This document shows positions 11,724 through 23,600 of a stretch of DNA of 64,000 nucleotides, piece by piece. Under the pieces are notes generated by a model. The model saw nothing but the letters and a program-made list of their open reading frames with translations, was not told the DNA's origin and searched no databases. The translations under genes and the position numbers were made by a program. The first letter of the stretch is position 1, and each line of letters opens with the position of its first letter. The stretch is from Jacaranda mimosifolia (lineage: Eukaryota; Streptophyta; Magnoliopsida; Lamiales; Bignoniaceae). The stretch lies in assembly GCA_018894105.1 (NCBI GenBank), contig CM032128.1, positions 20,007,001-20,071,000 on the forward strand, read 5' to 3'.

Positions 11724-12412
11724 TAGACCTGGCAAATGGGTACCCATAGGTAACCCAAGAGCGGGTAAGAATGGGTTGGGTAAATTTACCGCGGGTAAAA
11801 TTACCCATTTTTTATTGGGTATGAAATAGTGGACCCATTACTCGTGACTATGGGTAATGGGTAACCCACGGGTACCCGTAATAAATTTTTACTTTTTTAT
11901 ATTTAAAAAAATTAATATATTTTTTTCAATTTACATAATATTATTTAAATGTTACCTAAACAAAATTAATAAAAGATGCTACAAATTTCAAATATTATAT
12001 TGAACAAATATTTTAAAGCATGTCAAATGTTTTAGTTTGAAAACTACAACTTAAATATTTAAACATACATTAAATTTAAGTATATTACATTTCGAAGTTT
12101 AAATTTAAATTTCATTCTATGTCAAAAGTTTTTTGAAGTAAAAGTTTAAACACCACTTAAATATTGTTGATATCATTAACAAAAAAAAGTGTTACACCTT
12201 CCAAAATAGTTGCAAAAATTAGAGAAAAATTAAAATAAAATATAAGTTATTATTCATGGGTTACCCGCGGGTACCCACGGGTTGGGCCAAAAAACGGTGG
12301 GTAATTAGACGGTGGGCAAAATTACCCATATTTTATTGGGAAGAGAAAATGAGGCCCATTACCTATATTTTTTTGGGTACCCATAGGTTTGGGTAAGTTT
12401 CTGCCGGGTCTA
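11724..12412. mobile_element. hAT-type MITE 2 (689 bp) with 8-bp target duplication
   Basis: Termini TAGACCTGGCAAATGGGTAC and the complement-like ...CTGCCGGGTCTA form imperfect inverted repeats. Identical 8-bp direct repeats CATTCGAT flank it at 11716-11723 and 12413-12420. Both subterminal regions are packed with GGGTA/TACCC words on both strands (including GGGTACCC), a typical hAT subterminal pattern for transposase binding, around an AT-rich core. No transposase is encoded. Confidence 0.92.
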
Positions 12413-12420
12413 CATTCGAT

Positions 12421-12904
12421 GACCATACTTCAGCACTCACCAAATAAGCATAAAGATCACAGCATTACAAATCCAACTCAAGTCCACAAAGTCCTGAACC
12501 CACAATTGCGTGGATCGCTAACATAAACACATGAATTTTCCCAATAATCTAACAAAAACAATTCGAACTCCCTGATGAGAATGGTCGATAAAAACCCAAA
12601 GCCTAGACTCCCCTGTGAGAAAGGGCAATGGAAAATTATGAATATGTGACTAAAGGCATTAGTCAACCGCTTCAAACATATTCATTTACCAGACTTCCCA
12701 ATGAGAAAGGTAAACAACCATAATGAGAATCCGAGATTATATTTCTTGCTAAAAACTCACCTCCGACTTCACCATTACCCTAGGAACAAAGGGGCTAAAG
12801 AAGAAGAAAGCGTAGAAGAAATCTAAGGATCAATTTAAGATCAAAAAGATAGAGGTAAATAAAATGCAATGATTATTATAAAATTGAGTTAGCAAATAAT
12901 AAAA
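12421..12904. other. No gene recognised
   Basis: Non-coding sequence between hAT MITE 2 and the transposon-protein remnant. It probably belongs to the same host element as that remnant (3' part on the minus strand), but nothing specific can be supported. Confidence 0.3.
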
Positions 12905-14236
12905 GATTTCATAAAATAAAGATTGTTCGAACAGCAGACCCAGTTACAGACCCCAGAGTCGACGGAACATCTTTCTTATTAGCAGAACGAGCAGCATCCT
13001 TGGCTGCTTGCGCAATAATAATTTCATCCATAAGGTCCAACACGAAATCCAAACTTCTCCAGAATATCGACCTCATCGTCATCCTTGGAGCTGAGAGACA
13101 AAAGCCGCAGACAACAGCCAAGCGAAGGACCTAGCTTTACCTCATCAAATTCAACCCCCAGGATTAGGAGTTACCTTACAGCCTTGTAAAAGCCCCTCTT
13201 TAAATCATCATTGCCCATTATTAGACACGCTTTCTTGAAAGTGGGAGACTTTACAAAAGCAATAATAGTGAACTTTTTCTCCTTTGAGAAGCACATGTCG
13301 AGGGTCGACAAGACTTTTTCTTAGTGGACTCCTCCCTACTTAAAACTTCGTGCCTTAGTAGCTTTCACTACCTCATAGAATAGGGTGACCATCTCATTCA
13401 ATCCACCCACTTGAGCTGTCAATTGTGTTTTCTCTTTCAGTACCTTTTGATATATCTCTAAGTTTGGTCTAACTGAGAGCGCAACTGTTAACTCCTCCAC
13501 CATGGAGTAAAGTGATTCAACATTAGGTGCCTATCCTAGAGGGAGCTAGCTAATTCCCCCTTAAGCTCTTTCGCCAAGGCCATCTACTTTTTCTATCCTC
13601 ATTCACCTCAGTATACCAAAAGTATAAAGCATAAATAATTTGGGTAGTCTATAAATTATATAGGTCATATCAGGTATTAGAAGAACCAAAAAGCAAAACA
13701 AATAAAGGTAGAACTACGGAAGATTCCACGTTATGATTATAAGAGAACAATTGCATGGCATATGGCCCTAAGAGTTCCATTAGATTGTCCACTTCCTAAG
13801 GAAATAATTGGGTATTGAATGCTTCCCAGCAAGCTTAATTGTCAGATGAGCTGTCAATGATAATACACGCGTTGCTCACATACAAGAAACGAGGCTCAGG
13901 AAAATAATATAGATCTAACTAGGATTCTAATGACATGGCCTATGTATGTGCTACCCCCGTCTTGCAAAAATGGTTGAGATCATCATCATCTTAGAGAGAC
14001 TTTTAGATTTGATGGCCAAAGGCTTAAGATCCATTGATCTCTTTCCCATTATCTCTAGAGGGGACGGGAAGAGCCCCTTTCGGGGGGCTGATAGAATGAG
14101 CAGGGGAAGTCGAGGTTGGTGTACTAGCTGAGGTCCCGGCCAAAGAAGCAGTGGTGGAAGCTAAGGAACCCTTTCCTGCAGAGGCGCGGTGAGGCAGATT
14201 GTGCTAGCGACCTCGCCAACTTCTTGACATGGCTCG
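12905..14236 (-). pseudogene. Plant 'putative gypsy type transposon' protein, C-terminal half
   Basis: The minus strand starts MSSHVKKLARSLAQSA at 14236, followed (with frameshifts) by a Ser/Thr/Pro-rich linker containing SPPKG, then a coiled-coil-like piece AKELKGELASS near 13580-13550, and ends with LDLMDEIIIAQAA (about 13045-13005). Linker, coiled coil and an acidic LDLMD-type tail are the usual C-terminal plan of the plant transposon-protein family with a Transposase_28-like N-terminal domain. The sequence just before the ATG is a T-rich tract ending in AG, so this is probably the start of an internal exon rather than the true N-terminus. Family assignment is from memory of domain architecture. 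Confidence 0.5.
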
Positions 14237-14410
14237 ACATCTTGAGAACTTAATTTTAAAAAAAAAAACAGGGCAAAGGTCAGCAAACACAATAGTTATG
14301 AAAATCTAAATATAAATAAATAGTGTATGTCAGTGCAATGTTATAACGCAGTAAAATCGTGGCTCTACCTTGCCGTGCCTCCAGTCTGACCCTGAAAACA
14401 ACAGGGGACA
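14237..14410 (-). other. Probable intron and small exon of the transposon protein, then breakpoint
   Basis: On the minus strand a TTTTCAG acceptor-like site, about 23 bases, and a GTAGAG donor-like site occur near 14395-14360, followed by a T-rich tract ending at the 14236 exon. Right of about 14411 the sequence switches to gypsy RT coding sequence, so the junction near 14400-14411 is a breakpoint, not a normal LTR edge. Confidence 0.35.
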
Positions 14411-15393
14411 ACCTCTATTCTAGGCAAAGGGTACTTATTCTTAATTACAACATTATTTAGCCTCGGTAATTTATACACATCCTCAAAGTCTCGTCCTTAT
14501 TCATGAAAAGCATCGAGGCAACCCAAGGGATGAACTTAGCCAAATAAACCCACTTTCAAGAGCTCTTGTAGCTGAACCTTAAGTTCTTTCAATTCTACAT
14601 GTTCCATCTTATATGGGGCCTTAGATATTAGGATCGTTGCTGGAAGAATCTCAATAGCAAATTCCACATCATTATTTAGGGGTAGTGAAGTTAATTCCTT
14701 AAAGAAAACATTAGGAAAACTTGCGACTACTGGGTCTTCATCAATCTTAATCTTGTCCTTAGGTTTACTGATAAGGTGAGCTAAGTATCCTATCTCACCT
14801 CCTCACAATGCTTTTCGAGCTAAATTATCGTAATCAAAGTTACTCCAATTGGTTTTCTTTCATAGTCAGTCAGTTATCGATTTTTTTTTATAATATAAAC
14901 TAACCACTTTGGAATGAGAATCAAACCGTGCATGGTGTTTAGATAACCAATCCATCCCTTAGTTAACATCATAGCACTTTGTGGGTAGTAAGGTTAAGTC
15001 GATAAGAAAATCTCTACCACCTATACAAATGTCACAAGCCTAAAATAGTAAGAAAGAAAAATACCAAAGTAACCTAAGCAATAATCTTAAAGAAAAATGA
15101 TTAAGGATTCACAATTTTTAAGAAGGGAGAAAACTATTATGCTCTAGAGCGTTTTCAATTCAAATCTTGTAACATGTTATAGATTCTATCACGAAGTACC
15201 AAAAGTGTTGAATTGTATCAACTGGAACACCTAATAACAATCCCCTACAACCTCAATATTAAACAAAATTCGATCAATCAGTCGAACCTAAATACTCAAA
15301 ATCAATTCCTAAGATTTCTATGCCCAATTTCCATAATTCGAGGATCTTATCCCGACATAGCCTAAGTTCAAAACCTAGGCTCTGATACTACTA
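14411..15393 (-). pseudogene. Gypsy-A internal remnant (protease and RT N-terminus)
   Basis: Running leftwards from the primer-binding site, about 330 bases of leader are followed by a retropepsin region (CDICIGGRDFLIDLTLLP then GMDWLSKHHARFD, about 15010-14905), then RT N-terminal motifs ending in YPLPRIE at 14411. No gag lies between leader and protease. The sequence is clearly homologous to 28985-29981 of gypsy-B. The copy stops abruptly in RT at 14411, next to unrelated sequence. In-frame stops, for example in the position of G-x-D-W context, show it is inactive. Confidence 0.8.
15370..15393 (-). other. Primer-binding site of gypsy-A
   Basis: The reverse complement contains AGTATCAGAGCCTAGG, close to the plant initiator-Met tRNA complement (TGGTATCAGAGC), directly adjoining the LTR edge TGTCACACCCC. 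This fixes the element's orientation as minus strand. Confidence 0.75.
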
Positions 15394-16565
15394 TGTCACA
15401 CCCCAAAACCAAACTATGTGGTCTAGTCTTAAGGAGTGAAAAAGATCAATCTCAAATAAAAGAAGTCACCTATCCAAATCATAATAGTAAATAAAAGAAC
15501 TCCAAATATTCATAATAATTCATGTAAATCTAATAGCATAAAAACTTAAAATGACAATACTCTATCTCAACTAAAGTCCATAAAAAGAAACTAACAAACT
15601 AAGACAAAAATAAATTCTAGTCTATTGCAAAAGTCCCAAAATAAAACTTCAGTTCTAATATCATCAAAAGCAGGATCCTCCTCTTCACTAGGGCTAGGGT
15701 CTAAGTCTGCTTGAAGGAAATTGAAATATATATATAGATATGTAAAGCATGAGTAAAGGACTCAGTAGGTGCCAAATGTGTACAAGCTAAGTTCATGAAT
15801 AAAGCGTAATCATAATAGAGCTCAGTTATAAAGGTTTGAGGAAAACATTGAAAAACAGTTAAGCGTTGTACCATAGAAAGACAAGATTACATTAGTAAAA
15901 AAATTTTAATAGGCCAACATTTAAATGCGATGACCAAACTAGTGTTTGCTATAGTAAGTCAACCTTATGATTCCCACCGCAACAGTCTCTGTTCACTCTA
16001 GGTAAGGTGCTACCTCACCAAACAATGGTCAAGCTTAGGACCTAGGGAAATCTTATGATTCACCTCAGCAAAAATGGCTACTGCTGTGTGCTAGGGATCA
16101 AGGAATAAGGCTTAAGGTTCAACTGGCAAGCCCACTACCACTTGGCAAAATCCCTCATACATCCAAATCAAGTTGGATCCGACATACAATAATAACAACA
16201 GTAAATTCAATCAACAATGTTGATCATTGTATTTAACTGCTAGTCTAAAAAAAGCATGATGATATAATAACCATAGCTATAAAGAAAAATGTCTTTCTTG
16301 CATCACGGAGCAAAATAGTGAAATTTATGCACACAATCGAGTATAATTCCAGTGTAATGTAAACTAAAAATAAGTTATGAGTAGATTATACTATAGTATA
16401 ATCCTTATAGGTTTTGAAACATAATATTGTATAATATTTATAAGTATAGGCACTCACTATACATATCAATCGAATTGAGAATTGTCTATATCGTGCCAAG
16501 TCCTTGATCACCTATTAAAATAATTGCAACATTTGATCTAGTAAATATCTAATCTATGATACATC
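15394..16565 (-). repeat. Gypsy LTR-1, segment 1 (left of copia-X 1)
   Basis: The plus-strand edge TGTCACACCCCAAAACC at 15394 adjoins the primer-binding site, so it is the 3' end of a minus-strand LTR. It aligns with LTR-2 from 29982. The LTR is split by copia-X 1 at the duplicated pentamer ACATC (16561-16565 and 26420-26424) and continues to 27787. Confidence 0.85.
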
Positions 16566-18736
16566 TATTGAAATAGTGCCCCACAAGCCAATTAGATTGG
16601 CGTGTAAAACTACTACACTTATGATACAATCTTGATTGAATGATATTCATTAAAATGGACATCTTCAACTTATGCGTTTATGATTTCTTTACATGCATTT
16701 GGTTGAAGGCCTTAAATCATACAAGACTACGGGACCTAGTCAGGCATATGATGGTGATCATGAAACAAGTCTCTATTGTCATAATTTAAAATATTTCAAG
16801 TCATAGAATCTTATGAGATAGGGCATCTAAGATTTGAATAGACTTGCACTAATGATGCATACTACAAGGGGTAGGATATTGCCCCGTTTCATGGGCAATC
16901 TATGTTAGATATAGATGCATGTTAGTGGGTGTTTGTTAGAGAATAAGTTCACTAAAGACTCGCTTAGAGATTCCACGAGGTAGCTATAGTGGCACGTCAA
17001 TAGTGGCAAGTTCTCTAGCCTACGATAGTGCATATAATTAGTCTTTCGACTTGAGGTTCCATAGTAACCTTGTATTTAGGTCCTTAGATTGAGCACAAGC
17101 TACCTAAGTATGGGGTTGGTGAGTTCCAAGATGGGATCTGTTTCGCCCTTCTGTGAAGAATAGGTTGATCTCCTATGTATTCTAAGATGACCAATTCTAA
17201 GAAATCATTGCGCAAGGTGATATGACAATTTGAAAAAAGAGTTTTCCAAATTTGAGGTCATAACATAGAATCGAACATCAAGAATAGATACATAGTTATT
17301 GAGGCTATTAGGGAGCTAACAAATATATTACCTTAGGCCTCTTTCGGGATATAAGAAATCGAAGGACCATATTTGCACGAAAATAGTAAACAGTAATGGT
17401 TCACCCCTCAATTGATACATCCAATTGGTAGAGATCCATTGGCTTGTGCTAGACATTGACTATGTAGATTGGGTACTTTTCAATTAACAGAGATAAATTG
17501 AAATAGTGATTAGTTTAAAAGAGTTTAAACTAATTGAAATATTCAATATTTGATAAATCACAAAGAGTTGTGAGCCCATATCTAATAAATTGGTGAACCT
17601 AAAGTGTCACACAAAAAATCTTAGAACACTCTCACTTGATTGAAGAAATTATCTAAGAGTTAGATAATTGAGGTGATCAAGTTTATTGGGGGGAGAGAGA
17701 GAGAACACAAGTCGGCTAATTATCAATTGGTCACTTTGGTTTAATTAATTTAAGTGTTAAATTAATAAAAATAATTTAAAAAGTTAAATTAGGCAAATTA
17801 AATTAAGGAGTTAATTTAATTGGTGCCATTTGGCAATTTCATTAGTCAAAGTCAACTTAAAGAGTTATGTTGATTTTATTAACTTAAGGAGTTAAGTTAA
17901 AGTAATCAAATTAAAGAGTTCATTTAATTAGTGAGAAAATATATTTTTGGAGGGAAAATTAAATGGAAGAGTCCATTTAAATTAATGAGTTGGCATTTTA
18001 AATTTAAGAAATTAAAATTGCAACTTGCCTAGTAAGTTGGCATCCTAGGTGGCATTGTGAGGTGTGTGTGATAGAAGCTTCCCCAAGCTTCCAAATCACA
18101 CTATAAACCCCCTCATGGCTGGCCATATGGAGGCTAATTCCAGGTGTATTTTCCCTCTCTTTTGTGTGGTGATACCATGTGTTTAGACAAATCACTTTCT
18201 AGATTCCTTCCATCAACTTTTCTCTATCTAATAAATTTCTCACACTTTCCTCTTCATCCTTCTTCATCCTCCTCATATTTCAAGTTGACTGAGAGAGGAC
18301 TGAGAGTGGTTCTAGGTGTGCAAATTTGCTTTAGAGGCTTTTCAATTGGGGAGCTTTGAAGTGGTGATCAAAATGCTTCAAGGTGGTGACCGATTTTTGG
18401 TGTTTCTAGTGACCGGCAATTTTGGCACTTCACTTGCTGCTTTGCCACCCATTCTAGCTCATCTTGGAGGAGATTTTTTGAGCTAGTGTAGCTGGAGCTG
18501 CTGTCCATTGGAGTGGATTTAGAAGATCCTTGGAGAAAAAGGCAAATTCCTTACTTGGAAAGAGTTATGTAGTGACATCCTCTTAGTAGCCTTTCCATTT
18601 CGTGATTAAGGTAACTTTTTTCCATCTTTTTAATCCAATTTTGAGGCATAGAATAGATCCTTGGGCACAGGATGTGTTGGTTAATTTTGCCTATTTTTGC
18701 AATTTATTATAGATCCTAGCATGTCCTCTACCTTCA
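16566..18736 (+). repeat. Copia-X 1 5' LTR
   Basis: Begins TATTGAAATAGTG (the 3' LTR starts TGTTGGAATAGTG, so the canonical TG start is mutated here) and ends CCTTCA at 18736 just before the primer-binding site. About 2.17 kb long. Contains a TTAACTTAA-rich foldback region around 17740-17930 and a TATA box at 18102. Confidence 0.9.
18102..18107 (+). promoter_or_regulatory. LTR TATA box, copia-X 1 5' LTR
   Basis: TATAAA followed within 20 bases by GGCTGGCCATATGG. The pair is conserved in all copia-X LTRs and probably marks the core promoter of the genomic RNA. Confidence 0.65.
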
Positions 18737-18738
18737 AG

Positions 18739-18750
18739 TGGTATCGAAAC
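18739..18750 (+). other. Copia-X 1 primer-binding site
   Basis: TGGTATCGAAAC lies two bases inside the LTR edge and resembles the initiator-Met tRNA complement used by plant copia elements, with changes in the last bases. Confidence 0.75.
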
Positions 18751-20740
18751 AAATTTTATGCCCAATTTTGGATTTGTTATATTGATTCATGTGATGAATT
18801 GATAATATGACTCCTATTTCTTGATTCAATTGATGGATTTAAGATTTAGGAGTTGATGCATGTGGCTCTTGATGTGTTGAATTGAAATATGTCAATATGT
18901 GCTTAATTGCGAATTACATGTGTTGGCATGAGTTTTAATTCAAATCTTATTATGTTAAATGTTGATTTAGCATTGGATGATGTTAAATGTTGATTTAGCA
19001 TGTCGATTAATTGCTTAAAAGTATTTTGGCAATTTTTGGATCCAATTTGATTGGATGTCTTGAAGGTGTTTGAAAAATAGTGATTTTTCCTTAGATTTGA
19101 TTTTTGAAGCAATTTGAACACTTTAATTTTCAGTTTTAAAAGTGTTTATAATAAGGAATTTTGTCATAAAATGTATGGAATGGATTTATGGAAGTGTTCA
19201 TAAGGTTTGGGATGGTAAGAAAGCAGAAATGGGGCAACACAGTGGCCTAGGCGCCTTATGGCAAGGCCCCTGCCAGCTGGCTAACCCCTGGTTGGGCAGC
19301 ACGGGCACTATAGCGCCCGTGCAGCCTGCCTGGGTGGCTGGTTGGGCAGCAGGCCCCACCCAAGGCTGCCATGGCATGACCGTCTTGCCATTTTGTACAT
19401 TTTTACCTTCCCAAACTTGATTTCTTCATATATTTTTTATGTAAAATTGTTGTGTAAGTGCTCAAGACAATGTTGGACATTTTTTATGTGCTTTTAAGAT
19501 CAAATTTAAGCGTGGAATTTAAGTTTGTGCAAAATTGAGTCGCATAAGAGTTACACTTAATTTTGCCGTAAATTAATTGTTTATGTGATAACCACATAAT
19601 TGATGGATTGAATGTCAATTCTAACTATTGTTCATTTAACTGTTGAATGGATGATGGATGTATAAGGATGAACATCAGCCTTTAATTTGGTTTTATTTAA
19701 GTTCAATGTTGATTAAATGGATTGTATTAGATGGAGCTTGCAAGCCTCTTGATTTTCTACCTTATAATTCTTATAAGAGTAGAACTCTAGGGGTGAGATT
19801 TTCTTTTCTCTTGTAAATTATTGCAAGAAGGCAAAGGAGGCCAAGAGGATCAAAGAGGCTAGAAGATCCATAAATGTATGGTATATATTCATGTAATACA
19901 TATAATCTATTAATTTAATCAACCCACATAAAATCAACTAAATAGTGCACCTATGGCTCTAAGTGCACTACTTGGTTAAGGCTCATGGTCATCCCAACTT
20001 TAGATGCATGCTAGGTTTATTTACTTATTTATGCTTTCGTTATCCTATTGATGTATGTGATACATGGTTAAGATAGAGAACCTAAATAAGCAAAGATAAA
20101 AAATTGATGAGATCTTTCAAGTAAAAGTCCCTCAAATTAGAAGAGTCTAAGTTCAAAACAACATTAAGTTAAAATTGATAAAATTAAATGGGGTTTAATA
20201 CCTTCTACCAATAGGCAAGTGACACGAGATGCTACCTTAATTTTGTGTCGGCTTACGAGTCGTGGGGACACATTGTTAGAAGAAAGTTGTGATCATTACC
20301 TCGGCATAACATGCATTTTAATTTAAAATTCACTATGACATTGTCTCACGAGTCGTGGAATGATCATAGTTGAATTTATAATTAAGGATTGACTGGTAGG
20401 TTCAACTTAACACTTAGTAGTATAGATATCGCACGAGTCGTAGGTCTACATGAAAAGTGAGGCAAATATATCAAGGATTAGATAGAGATGCAACTGGTAA
20501 AAGTTACCTACCTTTGGATCATAAATGGATGTCCCACGAGTAGTGGGTCCACAAGTAATACCTTTGGACTTTGACTCTCACTAGGAAATGTAATTACCCG
20601 AATTCCTAAGAGGGTAAGAAATTTGATAAAATAGTAGGAACAAAAAATGCTTGAAAGTCTATAAACATGTTTTTAATATCAAATTCAATCAAATATTTAT
20701 ATTCTCTTCTTCACTTATGTAGATTTGTGAAATCTCAATA
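18751..20740 (+). other. Copia-X 1 untranslated 5' leader
   Basis: Nearly 2 kb without coding sequence between primer-binding site and gag. It contains a GC-rich island with a hairpin (19215-19395), a 24-base direct duplication near 18950-19005, and four palindromic CACGAGTCGTG-type motifs at 20255, 20348, 20433 and 20536. The homologous leader of copia-X 2 spans 33077-35145. Confidence 0.7.
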
Positions 20741-21500
20741 ATGGCTTAAAATCCACTAAGCATCATTTTGGAAACTAATATACTAAATGGGTCGAAATAC
20801 CACAATTGACTAAACCTTAAAATCATTCTAAATTCCAAGAAATGGACATTTATCCTATATCAAGGTGCTCCGAATCCCATAGGGATTAATATGGATCAAG
20901 AGACATGTAAAATGTTCACGAATTGGGTTGAGGATCACCTCCTATCCCATAGTCTCATGGTGACATCTATGAACTTCAAAAGTCTCACGAACACATGAAA
21001 CATACCTTGGTATATTGCATGCAAAAGTTGTATAGCAAACAAAGTATGAGAGGTTTATGTACTCAAAAGAGATTTTCCAAGCTAGGATGGTTAAGGGGTC
21101 ATATGTCCTCGACTAGGGTGAAAAAGATGATTAGGCTTGTTGAGAAGCCCTTCAACTTAGATGTAGTGATCGACAATAATCTCTAAGGGAATTTGATCCT
21201 CTAATCCTTGTCGAGTTTATTTGACTAAAGTGTTGGTCAAGGCGGAGACAACCATAAAAAGGACAAATCTTTAATGATTGTTTCCCCTTCCCATTCTAAA
21301 GACCCTAAAGGCAAAAGGAAAGGGGATAAGAAGAAGAGTTCTTCTTCAAAGAGGAAACAAATATTTAAGGGGTCCAGTGGATTCAAGAAGATAATTGAGG
21401 ATAATAAGGGTGCAACTTGTTTCTATTAAGGTAAATTGGGTCATTAGAAGCTCAAGTTCAAGAAACATCATGTAACCTTAGGGTAGGGTGAGTTGTTACC
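20741..21500 (+). pseudogene. Copia-X 1 gag remnant
   Basis: The start ATGGCTTAA aligns with ATGGCTAAG of copia-X 2 but has a stop at codon 3. Downstream are the helical gag part, a Lys/Ser-rich stretch (SKDPKGKRKGDKKKSSSSK, about 21290-21350) and a ruined zinc knuckle (CFY-stop-GKLGH at about 21418-21440). In the family gag packages element RNA. Several stops and frameshifts make this copy non-coding. Confidence 0.75.
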
Positions 21501-22470
21501 TAAGGATAAATTTTCCTCACAGGTATTTGATGCCACATGTAGTTCTCATCTTTATAAATTGTTACAAAGAATAAAAAGAAGAATAAATCTTAGCAATGGG
21601 GATATGATTCAACAAAAACAACAAAAGAAAGTTAGATAACCAACAAAATGCATACCTTTAGCATGCAAGACTTGGACATATTTCCAAGAATAGGATGAAC
21701 AAGTTAGTAGCCCTCAAATTACAAAATATTAGTGGATTGGAGGATCTACCTCTTTGTGAATCTTGTTTAAAAGGAAAAATCACCAAGGCTCATTTTATAT
21801 GATAAATGGAGCGATCCAAAAGTCTATTGGATTTGATCCACACGGATGTGTATGGGCCACTAAGAGTTAGTGCAAGAAGAGGCTATTCTTACTTCATTAC
21901 CTTCACCGATGATTACTCGGTCCGAACATGTGTAACTTATGAAGTACAAGTTTGAAGCTTTTGAAAAGTTCAAAGAATATATAAATGAAGTAGAAAAGCA
22001 ATTAGGACTAAGTATTAAAACTTTTCGATCGGATGAGGAGATGAATACTTAAGTTCCGAATTCTTGGGTTATCTAAGAAAGAATGGATTCTCTCACAATG
22101 GACTCCGCCTGAACACCCCAACATAGTGGAGTGGCTGAAAGGAAAAATCGTACATTGTTAGACATAGTACGATCCATGCTGAGCTTCACCGATGTCCTAT
22201 CTCTTTTTGGGGATACGCACTCAAGAAGATGGTGAGGCTACTAAATATAGTACCTTCAAAGTTGATGCCAAAGATACCAGATGAGATGTGGTTTGGCAAA
22301 GCACCATCTTACTCTTATCTAAGAGTTTGGGGGTCTCCTACTTATGACAAGAGACTAGTGGGAGACAAGTTGGATGTAAATCTACTTTATGCAAGTTTTT
22401 GGGATACCCAAAAGAGTCTTTGGGTTATTATTTCTATGATCCCTCGGAATAAAAGGTGTTTGTTTCAATG
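21501..22470 (+). pseudogene. Copia-X 1 protease and integrase remnant
   Basis: Protease is represented by FDATCSSH (about 21520-21545). About 285 bases present in copia-X 2 (36105-36390) are missing after 'ggggatatgatt'. The pre-integrase finger has CESCLKGK (about 21755-21780) and the integrase core has HTDVYGPLRVS with the first catalytic Asp intact (about 21838-21870), then TDDYS. Later segments reach EMWFGKAPSYSYLRVWGS and the C-terminal region near 22230-22470. Stops are present throughout. Confidence 0.8.
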
Positions 22471-23600
22471 AACACCACCTTTTTAGAAAAAGAATTTCTA
22501 TTAGATAGATATGACGTTGTTATTGAATTTGATGAAGTTCAAGAAGATCATTCTATCCTACAAGCAATAGAAATAAAAGAGCATAACGAGCCTAACACAC
22601 AATTTCCTAGAAGGTCGGACCGAATCAAGAAGCAATCCAAAAGGTTTGGATTCCTTCATGAGATGGGGCAAACAGATAGTGATCCAAGGACTTATGATGA
22701 AGCTATGTCGGACATAGATTCTGGTATTGGCGTGAGGCCATAAAATTCAAAATGGACTCCATGTACTCCAATAAAGTATGGACTTTGGTACATCTACCAA
22801 AGCTATAATACTCATTGGTTGTAAGTGGATCTATAAGCGTAAGCTAGGAGTTGATGGGGAGTTAACGACCTTTAAAGCTAGACTAACGGCAAAAGGTTAT
22901 ACTCAAAGACCCGACATTGATTTTGAGAAAATCTTTTCACCATTCTCCATGCCTAAGTCCATAAGGATTATGCTTGCCATAGCCGCTTACCACGAATATG
23001 AAATTTGGCGAATGAATGTAAACCACTTTTCTCAATGGAAACATTGGTGTAGAAATCTATCTGGAGCAGCCACAAGGTTTTACATCCAAAGAAAGTGAAC
23101 AAAAGGTTTGCAAACTCCAAAGGTCCATTTATGGACTAAAGCAAACATCCCAAAGTTAGAACATATGTTTTGATAAGACAGTCAAATTATTTAGCTTTAT
23201 CAAAAATGTATATAAGTCATGTGTGTATAAAAAGGCTAGTAGGAGTTCGATACAGTTTATTGTGCTTTATGTCGATGACATCCTTCTCATTAGGAATGAG
23301 AAAGAGATGTTAGAGTGTACTAAAATATTGTTATCTTCACAATTCTCCATGAAGGATTTGGGAGAAACATCCCTTATATTAGGAATACGGATATATAGAG
23401 ATAGATCAAAGAGGATGTTGGGGCTCTCCCAATCAATGTACATTGACAAGATACTAAAGAGATTTAATGTAAAGGAATCTAAGAGGGGATACCTCCCAAT
23501 GGGACGTGATATTTGTCTCTCCAAGTCTTTGGCCCCTATGACTGAGGAGGAGAGAAAGAGAATGTCCTACATACCTTATACATCTATTATATGAAGCATA
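22471..23600 (+). pseudogene. Copia-X 1 reverse transcriptase
   Basis: A linker (FPRRSDRIKKQSKRF, 22600-22650) leads into RT: GCKWIYKRKLGVDGELTTFK (22810-22870), KARLTAKGYTQ, then FIVLYVDDILLI at about 23252-23290, with the YVDD catalytic motif intact. The largest open piece is 23223-23594. Frameshifts at about 23090 and 23220 and scattered stops separate the pieces. Confidence 0.88.

Noticed and set aside
19142..19420. 92-codon ORF through the GC-rich island (W/G/P-rich)
   Set aside because: No homology and absent from the sister element; the open frame follows from the high GC content.
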